This document shows positions 52,111 through 60,386 of a stretch of DNA of 64,000 nucleotides, in pieces (position 1 is the first letter of the stretch; every line of letters begins with the position of its first letter). The translations under genes were made by a program, and so were the position numbers. The DNA comes from Acidobacteriota bacterium (GTDB lineage: Bacteria > Acidobacteriota > Blastocatellia > Pyrinomonadales > Pyrinomonadaceae): contig JAEWFC010000038.1 in the NCBI GenBank assembly GCA_023389035.1, positions 372,001 to 436,000 of the forward strand. The letters are read 5' to 3'. Under the pieces are notes generated by a model. That model was not told where the DNA came from and did no database searches. It saw nothing but the letters and a program-made list of their open reading frames with translations.

Positions 52111-53535
52111 TTAGAGATTCGCGGTCCATTTGTAAAGCTCCACGTATTTTTTCGCAGCGTTTTCCCAAGAGTTATCCACCGACATTCCGTTTCGTTGTAT
52201 CTGCAGCCACGCATCCTTGTCGGCGTAGTTGAACAGCGCTTCGTAGATCTTTTCGAGAAAAGCCTCGCCGCTGTATGGCCCGAACTTGAAGCCGTTACCG
52301 GTCCGCGACACGGCGTCCCAATTCTTTACCGTGTCGTCCAAACCGCCGACCGCCCGTACGATCGGCACCGTCCCGTAGCGAAGACTGTACATCTGATTCA
52401 GGCCGCACGGTTCGAATTTCGACGGCATCATGAACATATCCGCACCCGCTTCGATCAGGTGAGCGAGAGGTTCGCTGTAACCGCGATATATCCCCACGCG
52501 TTGCGGCGCATGGTCACGAAGCCGCTGCCAGAAATCCTCATAGCGTTTCTCACCAGAGCCGAGCGAGACAATGAAGGCACCCGCGTCTAAGACCTGTAAA
52601 GCGACCTCCATCATTAGCTCGATGCCCTTCTGGGCTGTCAGCCGAGTGATATTCGCGAGGACCGGCCGGTCGAGATCAACGGGCAGGGAAAACCGTTCGA
52701 GCATTGCCTGTTTGCATTCACGCTTTCCGGAAAGGTCGTTGATGTCGAAATGTGCGGGCAGCTCAGGATCAGTCGCAGGGTCCCAGACCTCGTAATCGAC
52801 ACCGTTCGTAATGCCGATCAGCCGGTCGCCGCGTTGCCGCGTCAGCCACTCAAGACCGTAGCCATTTTCGGCTGTCTGTATCTCGTAGCCATATCGACGC
52901 GAGACGGTGGACAGCGTATCGGACACCAGAAGCCCGGCCTTCATTGCGGATGCGTATCCATTGAATGAGAAAGAGTTTCGCGCGAACTCGCTTCCAAAAC
53001 CGAGCTTCCATAGCTCGCCCAAGCCAAAGCCTCCCTGATAGGCCATGTTGTGGATCGAGAATACCGTCCGCGTGTTTTGCCAGAATTTATCCCACCGGCG
53101 TTTCTCGGCGATTTCAACTGCCGCGAAACCGCAGTGCCAGTCGTTCAGATGGACAATATCAGGAGCTTGACCGATCCTTTGAAGCAGAAGGATCGCGGCG
53201 TGGTTAAAGAAGGCGAAGCGTTCGTAGTCCTCGGTAAAACCGTAGATCGAATCTCGGTGAAAGATCGACGGCGCATCGATCAGAAACGTCGGTGAACCAT
53301 TCGCTTCTGAATAGAACGCCTTTGCCGGATAGATGCCGCCCTTCCAATCGACATTAAGGTCGTCTATCGCCATCTCCCAAAGATATTCGCCTTTCGTCTG
53401 CCAATAGCAAGGCGTTATCAATACGGAATCGACCCCAACAGCATTCAGAGCCTTGGGCAGCGCACCGGCGACATCACCGAGCCCGCCGGTCTTGGAATAT
53501 GGAACCGCCTCAGCCGCGATTACGGCAACACGCAT
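52111..53535 (-). CDS. glgA: glycogen synthase (ADP-glucose type)
   Basis: 474 aa GT5 enzyme that extends alpha-1,4-glucan from ADP-glucose. N-terminal KTGGLGDVAGALPKAL, domain link LSTVSRRYGYEIQ, donor-binding FEPCGLNQMYSLRYGTVPIV and GGLDDTV near the C-terminus. Other glg genes are absent. It ends 5 bp from the convergent ABC-like gene and lies downstream of rho with a 185-bp gap that holds an inverted repeat. Confidence 0.95.
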   Translation of the reverse strand: MRVAVIAAEAVPYSKTGGLGDVAGALPKALNAVGVDSVLITPCYWQTKGEYLWEMAIDDLNVDWKGGIYPAKAFYSEANGSPTFLIDAPSIFHRDSIYGFTEDYERFAFFNHAAILLLQRIGQAPDIVHLNDWHCGFAAVEIAEKRRWDKFWQNTRTVFSIHNMAYQGGFGLGELWKLGFGSEFARNSFSFNGYASAMKAGLLVSDTLSTVSRRYGYEIQTAENGYGLEWLTRQRGDRLIGITNGVDYEVWDPATDPELPAHFDINDLSGKRECKQAMLERFSLPVDLDRPVLANITRLTAQKGIELMMEVALQVLDAGAFIVSLGSGEKRYEDFWQRLRDHAPQRVGIYRGYSEPLAHLIEAGADMFMMPSKFEPCGLNQMYSLRYGTVPIVRAVGGLDDTVKNWDAVSRTGNGFKFGPYSGEAFLEKIYEALFNYADKDAWLQIQRNGMSVDNSWENAAKKYVELYKWTANL

Positions 53536-53545
53536 ATATCAGTGG

Positions 53546-53716
53546 ATTGAGTGGAGAATTAAAAATGGAGAATCTGAATTTACCAGATCCTCCGTTTTTG
53601 TGATCGCTGAGTTGAGATCTCACTATTTGTAGAGCGAAACGATAGGATCTGTCTTTCAAGGGATTGGGACGATCCGATGCTCCGACATTCTCCATTATCA
53701 ATTATCGACTCTCAAT
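53546..53716. repeat. imperfect long inverted repeat, MITE-like, between rho and glgA
   Basis: Left arm 53546-53573 (ATTGAGTGGAGAATT then AAAAATGGAGAAT) resembles the reverse complement of the right arm 53687-53716 (ATTGAGAGTCGATAATT then GATAATGGAGAAT). The interior of about 110 bp has no gene. It could be a small non-autonomous element or a large terminator-like hairpin after rho. Confidence 0.5.
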
Positions 53717-53720
53717 TTAG

Positions 53721-55130
53721 TTAGGTCTGCATCGATGCTAGGAATTCTGCGTTCGTCTTGGTTTTGCCAAGCCGCTCGAGCACCACTTCCATCTGCTCAA
53801 CAGGCGACAGCGGATTCAGCACACGACGCATAACCCAGATGCGGTTCAAGTCTTCTTTGCTGATCAGCAATTCTTCCTTACGCGTACCAGACCGCTGCAG
53901 ATCGATCGCCGGGAACAGACGCTTGTCTGAGAGACGGCGGTCAAGATGAATTTCGGAGTTACCTGTACCCTTGAATTCTTCGAAAATGACGTCGTCCATA
54001 CGCGAACCGGTATCGATCAGGGCTGTAGCGATGATCGTGAGCGAGCCGCCCTCCTCAATATTGCGGGCCGCTCCGAAGAAACGCTTGGGCCGCTGCAAGG
54101 CGTTGGAATCGATACCACCTGAGAGGATCTTGCCGGACGGCGGAACGACCGCGTTGTGGGCACGCGCGAGACGTGTGATCGAGTCGAGCAGGATAACAAC
54201 GTCGCGTTTATGCTCAACAAGCCGCTTGGCCTTTTCGATGACCATATCGGCGACCTGAACGTGTCGTGTCGGCGGCTCGTCGAAGGTTGACGAGATAACC
54301 TCGCCCTTCACCGAACGCTGCATGTCGGTAACTTCTTCAGGCCGTTCGTCAATGAGTAGAACGATCAGCGTCGTTTCCGGATGATTCTCCGTGATCGAGT
54401 TGGCGATCGTCTGCAGTAGCATCGTCTTACCGGTACGCGGCGGTGCGACGATCAGTGCACGCTGGCCCTTTCCGATCGGCGTAACAAGATCAATAACACG
54501 GGCGGCCGTGTTGTCGGGGCCGATCTCCATCTTGAGCGATTCGTCAGGATAGAGTGGTGTCAGGTTGTCGAAAAAGATCTTTTCGCGAGAATGCTCGGGC
54601 GCCTCAAAGTTGATCGCCTCAACCTTGATCAGGGCAAAATATCGCTCGCCTTCTTTCGGCGGGCGGATCTGTCCGGAAACGGTGTCACCGGTCCGCAGGT
54701 CGAATTTGCGGATCTGCGAAGGGCTGACATAAATATCGTCAGGTCCGGGCAGATAGTTGTATTCGGGAGCTCGCAAGAATCCGAACCCATCGGGCAGCGT
54801 CTCAAGCACGCCTTCAGAGAAAATAAGGCCGCTTTTCTCAGTCTGTGCTGCTAGGACCTTAAAGATCAGCTCCTGCTTTCGCAGGCCGGTCGCTCCCTCG
54901 ATGCCCATTTCCTTTGCGATCTGGGTCAATTCGCTGATGGACTTGTCCTTGAGGCCCGCGAGATTCAGCATCTCGGAGCCCGAATTGTTATCCCTTGAAC
55001 CGTTCTCCTTCGAACCTTCGTTCTTGGTTTCGGGAGCAGTATCGGTAGGTGTTTCCTCGGTGGTGTCCACTTCTTCGTTGTTGGACTCTTCAGTACGCGG
55101 TTTGCGGCGTGATGTGGTTTTCGTAGCCAT
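53721..55130 (-). CDS. rho: transcription termination factor Rho
   Basis: 469 aa. Hexameric RNA helicase/ATPase. An acidic, disordered N-terminal ~50 residues (EESNNEEVDTTEETPTDT) precede the Rho N-domain (LAGLKDKSISELTQIAKEMG), the RNA-binding cold-shock-like domain (LPDGFGFLRAPEYNYLPG) and the ATPase core (P-loop IVAPPRTGKTMLLQ; Walker B VVILLDSITRLARAHN; R-loop GGIDSNALQRPKRFFGAAR). The leader of 226 bp upstream contains a hairpin at 55272-55291. Confidence 0.97.
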   Translation of the reverse strand: MATKTTSRRKPRTEESNNEEVDTTEETPTDTAPETKNEGSKENGSRDNNSGSEMLNLAGLKDKSISELTQIAKEMGIEGATGLRKQELIFKVLAAQTEKSGLIFSEGVLETLPDGFGFLRAPEYNYLPGPDDIYVSPSQIRKFDLRTGDTVSGQIRPPKEGERYFALIKVEAINFEAPEHSREKIFFDNLTPLYPDESLKMEIGPDNTAARVIDLVTPIGKGQRALIVAPPRTGKTMLLQTIANSITENHPETTLIVLLIDERPEEVTDMQRSVKGEVISSTFDEPPTRHVQVADMVIEKAKRLVEHKRDVVILLDSITRLARAHNAVVPPSGKILSGGIDSNALQRPKRFFGAARNIEEGGSLTIIATALIDTGSRMDDVIFEEFKGTGNSEIHLDRRLSDKRLFPAIDLQRSGTRKEELLISKEDLNRIWVMRRVLNPLSPVEQMEVVLERLGKTKTNAEFLASMQT

Positions 55131-55271
55131 TTAATTTTCGGCAGTGCCGGATAGTTATAAGTAGGTTTAAGCTAACGATTCAAATCAATTGAAAGCAGTT
55201 AGGTGCGTAAAACTGATTTGAGGATAAGCGAAGTAGTAGTATGGAAAATTTGTAGTAATTACAAAGAAACA

Positions 55272-55291
55272 TTCTTGAGAAATCTCAAGAA
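55272..55291 (-). terminator. palindromic hairpin between yihA and rho, weak terminator or rho leader element
   Basis: TTCTTGAGA and TCTCAAGAA form a perfect palindrome (effective 8-bp stem), followed on the minus strand by TGTTTCTTTG. rho genes are often autoregulated through the leader, so an attenuation role is possible. Apart from this hairpin the 226-bp gap shows nothing clear. Confidence 0.4.
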
Positions 55292-55356
55292 CCCTCGAGC
55301 TTTTTTAGGGATAAAAGTATTTTTACTACATTAACGTACGGAAAGCAAACGTTTTT

Positions 55357-55938
55357 TTATTTTTTTTGAACAGCTTTTGTGATCTCGTTCCAGACCTCAT
55401 CCTTACCAATACCGCTCACGGATGAATAGCTAATTACCTTGCTGTCGGTTAGTGCCGCCGTGATCGCCTTAACGTTTTTTTGCCGCTGGTTGGCAGAAAG
55501 TTTATCGGCTTTCGTGGCGACTACTATGTGCGGTTTTTCGTGAAAATGGAGCCACTCATTCAGCTGTTTATCGAGTGCGGTCGGATCGTGCCGGATGTCG
55601 ATAAGCTGGACCGAAAGTACGAGCTCTTCCCTGTCAGAAAGGTAATCCTCGGCCATCTTGCCCCAATCAGCACGCATCGATTTTGAAACTCGAGCGTACC
55701 CGTAACCGGGCAGATCTACAAAGTAGAAAGATCCATTGACCAAAAAGTAATTTATGCTCTGGGTTCGGCCCGGCGTGTTGGATGTTCTTGCCAGGCCCTT
55801 TCGACCTAGTAGCGAGTTAAGCAGCGACGATTTACCGACGTTCGACCGTCCGAGAAACGACACCTCAGGAAGCCCGTCGGCAACCAAATGCGACCGGTCA
55901 AAAGCACTCTTTACAAACTCCGCCGACAGGACCTTCAT
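55357..55938 (-). CDS. engB: ribosome biogenesis GTPase YihA/YsxC/EngB
   Basis: 193 aa, normal length. TRAFAC GTPase for 50S ribosome assembly. G1 GRSNVGKSSLLN, G2 region RTSNTPGRTQSINYF, G3 DLPGYGYA, G4 ATKADKL and G5 SSVSGIG. It lies 54 bp after lon on the same strand. Confidence 0.96.
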   Translation of the reverse strand: MKVLSAEFVKSAFDRSHLVADGLPEVSFLGRSNVGKSSLLNSLLGRKGLARTSNTPGRTQSINYFLVNGSFYFVDLPGYGYARVSKSMRADWGKMAEDYLSDREELVLSVQLIDIRHDPTALDKQLNEWLHFHEKPHIVVATKADKLSANQRQKNVKAITAALTDSKVISYSSVSGIGKDEVWNEITKAVQKK

Positions 55939-55992
55939 GAAGTTTATAGTCCGTTCAACGAGTTCGAATTGTCAAACAGTTCGGCCGATAAG

Positions 55993-58410
55993 CTAATCGA
56001 CTGATATCTCCGTCGACGGACTTTCGGTATTCCACAGCAATTGCGGTATCGTGCTTACCTCAGCCGAGCCCGGTTCGATCGCGAATCTGAGCACTTCGTC
56101 GATGGTATCGACGGTATGGATCGTTAGATCTTCCCTCACTTCGTCCGGAATGTCAGCGAGGTCCTTTTCATTCTCCTTTGAGAGAATAAGCGTCTTCAGC
56201 CCAAAGCGGTGTGCCGCGAGCAGCTTCTCTTTTACGCCGCCGATCGGCAGCACCTTGCCCCGAAGTGTGATCTCACCTGTCATCGCAACATCGTGACGTG
56301 CACGCCGTTTTGTTAGGGCTGAGACCATTGCCGTGGCGATGGTAATGCCGGCACTCGGGCCGTCTTTAGGGATCGCTCCTTCCGGAACGTGGATATGCAG
56401 ATCGTTTTCCCTGAAATCTTTCGGATCGATGCCGAGGCTTTCGGCCCTGGATCGAACACATGTCAAAGCAGCACGTGCGGATTCCTGCATCACTTCGCCG
56501 AGCTTTCCGGTCAACGTCACGTCGCCCTTTCCGCCGACGAGCGTTGCTTCGACCTGCAGCACATCTCCGCCAACCTCCGTCCATGCCAGACCATTAACGA
56601 GGCCGACCTCGCTCTTGCGGGCAATGTCCTGCTTGCGGAACCGTATCGTGCCCAGCAGTTCGCGGACCTTTTCAGCGTCGACAACTACCCGGAAGTCATC
56701 CCGGTCTTCCGTCGTGACATATTTACGTGCGATCTTCCTGAAACATGAACCGATCTCGCGTTCGAGATTTCTGACCCCTGCCTCACGGGTGTAATGCCGG
56801 ATCGTCTCGAGAATCCCGTCGTCGGTGAACTTAACCGTCTCCGGGCCCATTCCGCTGTTCTCACACTGCTTTGCGATCAGGTGGCGTTTTGCGATCTCGC
56901 ACTTTTCGCGCTCCGTGTAGCCTGAAAGGCTCAGTATCTCCAGACGGTCCTGCAGTGCCGGCGGTATCGTGTGAAGCACGTTCGCAGTGGCAATAAAGAA
57001 CACGTTCGAAAGGTCGTAATCTACATCCAGGTAGTGATCACGGAACGTATGATTCTGTTCGGGATCGAGCACCTCTAGTAACGCCGCACTCGGATCACCT
57101 CGGAAGTCACGCCCGAGCTTATCGACCTCGTCCAGCAAGATCACGGGGTTGACGGTTCCCGCACGCTTCATCAACTGAACGATCTGTCCGGGCAATGCAC
57201 CTATGTAAGTGCGCCGGTGTCCGCGGATCTCCGCTTCGTCATGCACGCCGCCTAATGCGAGCCGCATGAACTTGCGACCGGTAGCGTTTGCGATTGACTT
57301 GCCGAGACTCGTCTTACCGACTCCCGGAGGCCCGACAAAGCATAGGATCGTACCTTTCGGATTGTTAACCAACTGACGAACCGCGAGAAACTCCAGTATT
57401 CGTTCCTTTATCTTTTCGAGGCCGTAATGGTCTTCATTAAGCGTTTCTTCGGCCTTCAGCAGGTCCTCTATCTCATCGGAACGCTTATTCCACGGCACAT
57501 TTATCAGCCAATCGAGATACGTTCTCGATACAGTGCTTTCGGCCGACATCGGAGGCATTGCCTCAAGACGTGCAAACTCTTGCAACGCCTTGTCCTTGGC
57601 CTCTTCGGTCATGCCGGCTTCTTCGATCTTCTTTTTCAGGTCTTCGAGCTCTGCCTTTTCGTCCTTTCTGCCAAGCTCTTTATGTATCGCCTTGATCTGC
57701 TCATTCAGATAGTACTCGCGTTGATGCTTGTCCATCTGCTTTTTGGTTCGCGAATGGATGGTTCGGTCGAGCTGACGCTTTTCGATCTCGTGTTCGAGCA
57801 CTTCGATCAGCTTTTGCAGCCGTCCTGCGACCGAGAACGTCTCAAGCAGGTCCTGTTTTTCATCAACGCCTATCCGCAGATGCGACGACATCGAATCAGA
57901 TATTTGAGCGGCCGAGATTCCCCTCAGGCTTGCGTGCAGAGCATCGGTATATGCATCAGGTGAAACGCGTAGGAATTGTTCGACCAGTGTGTGAATACGC
58001 TGCAGCAGGCCGTCGGTCCGGAAGCCCGATTCGTCAACAGATGCTATCTTGCGGACGTACGCATAGAACATCCCGTCGTCGTCCTGTTCGACACGCACAG
58101 AGTTTCCCCGTTCACGCCCTTCGACGACGACCTTTATCTGCCCGTTCTCTTGCCGCTGGGCCTGCAGTATCCTGCCGAGAGTTCCGATCGAGTAGATCTC
58201 GTCAGCCTTCGGTTCATCTACGGTCGCATCGTGTTGGGTTGCGAGGAAGATATCGCGTTCGCCGGTCATCGCTTCTTCCAGTGCACGTACGCTGCTTGGG
58301 CGTCCGATCTTGAAAGCGACCTTGGTGTAAGGAAAGATGACGACGTCACGGATGGGAACCATCGGGTAACGCTTTATGTCCGAAGGCATCTGGTCTGAGA
58401 ATTCCTGCAT
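55993..58410 (-). CDS. lon: ATP-dependent protease Lon
   Basis: 805 aa, full length. N-terminal substrate-binding LAN domain (MVPIRDVVIFPYTKVAF), coiled-coil, AAA+ module (VGPPGVGKTSLGKSIA; arginine-finger region; NPVILLDEVDKLG) and the protease domain with catalytic Ser in PKDGPSAGITI and Lys in GKVLPIGGVKEKLL. Degrades damaged and regulatory proteins. It is divergent from the stress-protein gene at 58786. Confidence 0.97.
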   Translation of the reverse strand: MQEFSDQMPSDIKRYPMVPIRDVVIFPYTKVAFKIGRPSSVRALEEAMTGERDIFLATQHDATVDEPKADEIYSIGTLGRILQAQRQENGQIKVVVEGRERGNSVRVEQDDDGMFYAYVRKIASVDESGFRTDGLLQRIHTLVEQFLRVSPDAYTDALHASLRGISAAQISDSMSSHLRIGVDEKQDLLETFSVAGRLQKLIEVLEHEIEKRQLDRTIHSRTKKQMDKHQREYYLNEQIKAIHKELGRKDEKAELEDLKKKIEEAGMTEEAKDKALQEFARLEAMPPMSAESTVSRTYLDWLINVPWNKRSDEIEDLLKAEETLNEDHYGLEKIKERILEFLAVRQLVNNPKGTILCFVGPPGVGKTSLGKSIANATGRKFMRLALGGVHDEAEIRGHRRTYIGALPGQIVQLMKRAGTVNPVILLDEVDKLGRDFRGDPSAALLEVLDPEQNHTFRDHYLDVDYDLSNVFFIATANVLHTIPPALQDRLEILSLSGYTEREKCEIAKRHLIAKQCENSGMGPETVKFTDDGILETIRHYTREAGVRNLEREIGSCFRKIARKYVTTEDRDDFRVVVDAEKVRELLGTIRFRKQDIARKSEVGLVNGLAWTEVGGDVLQVEATLVGGKGDVTLTGKLGEVMQESARAALTCVRSRAESLGIDPKDFRENDLHIHVPEGAIPKDGPSAGITIATAMVSALTKRRARHDVAMTGEITLRGKVLPIGGVKEKLLAAHRFGLKTLILSKENEKDLADIPDEVREDLTIHTVDTIDEVLRFAIEPGSAEVSTIPQLLWNTESPSTEISVD

Positions 58411-58785
58411 ATTAAGGGGAAATCGGTTTGAGAAACAAAAGGAACAATGGGTACTACTTATTTACGCAAAATTAACGGACAAGGTCAACAAGTATTCCCG
58501 TCGCCGGTGTAACTAAATAAAGCTCGGTCGATGGCAGTATTAAACGCCGAATTGTCGCCCGATTCTAGAATCTATTTTCGATCTTGGTATTTCGTATTGA
58601 TACGTTACCGATGTATGAATAACGCACACGCCGTTGACGTCCGTTAACGCAAACTTTTGCCTAACACGCGTATTTACAGCGCTTTCTCGGCCGCTGACGC
58701 TTCGGCACACTGGTTGCCCTTATCGTATCGGTAGCTAATGAGTAGCTAAACCTAAAGCTAAACAAAACAAGTGGGGTAATACAAT
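58411..58785. other. divergent intergenic region between lon and the stress-protein gene
   Basis: About 375 bp, no gene seen. Holds the candidate lon promoter. Near the plus-strand gene a short direct repeat (GGTAGCTAATGAGTAGCTAAACC and CTAAAGCTAAAC) is visible. No clear -10/-35 for the plus-strand gene was identified. Confidence 0.5.
58459..58488 (-). promoter_or_regulatory. candidate promoter of lon
   Basis: On the minus strand TTGACC (58483-58488), 18-bp spacer, TAAATA (58459-58464). The implied leader to the lon ATG is about 40 nt. Confidence 0.45.
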
Positions 58786-59322
58786 ATGAATAACCAGGCA
58801 ACATCAACTAAGCAGAGCGGAGTTTTGACCGGAATGTTTCGTGACCGAGAGAGCACAGAAAAGGCTTATCAGTCGCTGAGAGACCGGGGATATTCGGAAG
58901 ATGAGATCAACGTGATCATGTCGGACGAAACCAGAGACAAATATTATAAGGATGGCCCGGATACTGAACTCGGCAGCAAGGCTCTCGAAGGAACGGGTGC
59001 AGGTGCTGCTATCGGCGGAACGCTCGGTGCGATCATCGGCGGTATTGCCGCTATCGGTACCAACGTGCTTATGCCGGGCCTTGGCCTGGTCGTCGCAGGT
59101 CCTATTGTTGCCGCGTTGGCAGGTGCAGGTGCAGGTGGTGCTACCGGCGGACTCGTCGGTGCTTTGATCGGTTGGGGTATCCCCGAAGACAGAGCTGCTA
59201 TGTACGAATCAGGCATTAAAGAAGGCGGCACGGTCGTCGGCGTTCAGCCGCGTTCGACCGAAGATGCTGACTACTTCGAAAGCGAATGGAAAAACTATCG
59301 CGGTGAGCATATCTATAGATAA
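58786..59322 (+). CDS. general stress protein with 17M-like domain and glycine zipper
   Basis: 178 aa. N-terminal module VLTGMFRDRESTEKAYQSLRDRGYSEDEINVIMSDE is the heat-induced Gsp17M/YflT-type domain; the middle (GTGAGAAIGGTLGAIIGGIAAIG through GAGAGGATGGLVGALIGWGIP) is a glycine zipper likely to insert in or coat a membrane; a short domain follows (YESGIKEGGTVVGVQPRS). Ribosome site is a weak GGGG. Divergent from lon; both might respond to stress. A terminator follows. Confidence 0.85.
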   Translation: MNNQATSTKQSGVLTGMFRDRESTEKAYQSLRDRGYSEDEINVIMSDETRDKYYKDGPDTELGSKALEGTGAGAAIGGTLGAIIGGIAAIGTNVLMPGLGLVVAGPIVAALAGAGAGGATGGLVGALIGWGIPEDRAAMYESGIKEGGTVVGVQPRSTEDADYFESEWKNYRGEHIYR

Positions 59323-59347
59323 GACGCGTCACACTCCTAAAGCTGAA

Positions 59348-59378
59348 AGACCCGGCCAATTACGACCGGGTCTTTTTG
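59348..59378 (+). terminator. Rho-independent terminator
   Basis: AGACCCGG / CCGGGTCT (8-bp stem, 10-nt loop), then TTTTTG. Confidence 0.9.
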
Positions 59379-59469
59379 TATGTAACTGTAACAGGAATAG
59401 GCGTTACAAAACGTTACAGTGTTACACCCTCTACGTTACACCGCGTATCTGCCTCACACTATTGGCTGT

Positions 59470-60372
59470 TCAGCGTTTGCTGCGGGGTTGGGTGGCGTCT
59501 GTTAGGATGACGAAGTCGCCGAGGCCGGTGTGTTTTGCGCTATCGAAGGACTTGTGGTCTGTTTCGTAGCGGATGGTTACGACCAACGATCGAGCGGTTG
59601 GCGAGTATTTGAGCAGATGCTCTACGGTTCCGAGCCTTGATTCGGTGTGAAAGCCGCCATTGAGATGAACGACAAGGCCGTTCTTTTGCTTTTTCAGAGC
59701 CTGTGAGACCCAGTAGGCCATCGTCGCGTCCCAGAGAGATTGCGAGTCGAGGATATTGTCGAGGCCCATTCGGGCTTCGCCGCTGCCCTGCATCAGAGCT
59801 TTGAACTTCTTTGAATACGCCTCAGACGCCTCAGCATACGGCAGCGGAGCGAGCCAGCTCTTTGCCTCACGCGAGAGTCCGTCCAGCGAAGATCTTCCGC
59901 CTCTTGAGACCATATTTACGTATCTGCGAGGAGCGTTTGCAGCGACCACCGGGACCTTTTTCTCTTTCGCCTGTTCGACGAGCGGACGGTAATCCGTCTT
60001 GTAGTTTCCCCAAGGCCGTGAGCTGAGCATGAAGTGATTTTCAGTGATCTGGCCGGCGAGATATTCGTCTAATACCACCTGCACATCCCGCTCGAACATT
60101 TCAAGCGACAGCGTCATCGGCCGTTTGCCGGCGAGTCGTGTTAAAAGGGTATCGAAGATCTCGGCCTGGACCGCATGGCCGACAGCATCGTCGTGGAGCT
60201 CGCCAAGGAATACAACGTCGGAACGGTCGATGGCCGAATAGATGTCGTTGAGGGTTGCCTTGCGTCCCGTGCCGTCAAACACGGTGAAGTGGTCGGGGTT
60301 AGCTGCGATCTGTCCGAAACCGTTAGTGAACATCGAAAACGCTGCGATCAGCACGAGGATAAATCGATTCAT
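59470..60372 (-). CDS. ChaN-like haem/iron-uptake family protein
   Basis: 300 aa from ATG 60372 (signal peptide RFILVLIAAFSMFTNGFGQ). The family motif FLGELHDDAVGHAVQAEIF, SLEMFERDVQ, RPWGNYKTDYRPLVEQAK and HLNGGFHTESRLGT match ChaN/DUF399 proteins, whose Campylobacter member binds haem. There is no lipobox cysteine, so it is probably periplasmic. The start is 14 bp after the kinase stop, suggesting co-transcription. Confidence 0.85.
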   Translation of the reverse strand: MNRFILVLIAAFSMFTNGFGQIAANPDHFTVFDGTGRKATLNDIYSAIDRSDVVFLGELHDDAVGHAVQAEIFDTLLTRLAGKRPMTLSLEMFERDVQVVLDEYLAGQITENHFMLSSRPWGNYKTDYRPLVEQAKEKKVPVVAANAPRRYVNMVSRGGRSSLDGLSREAKSWLAPLPYAEASEAYSKKFKALMQGSGEARMGLDNILDSQSLWDATMAYWVSQALKKQKNGLVVHLNGGFHTESRLGTVEHLLKYSPTARSLVVTIRYETDHKSFDSAKHTGLGDFVILTDATQPRSKR

Positions 60373-60386
60373 ACACGCCGATGTTA

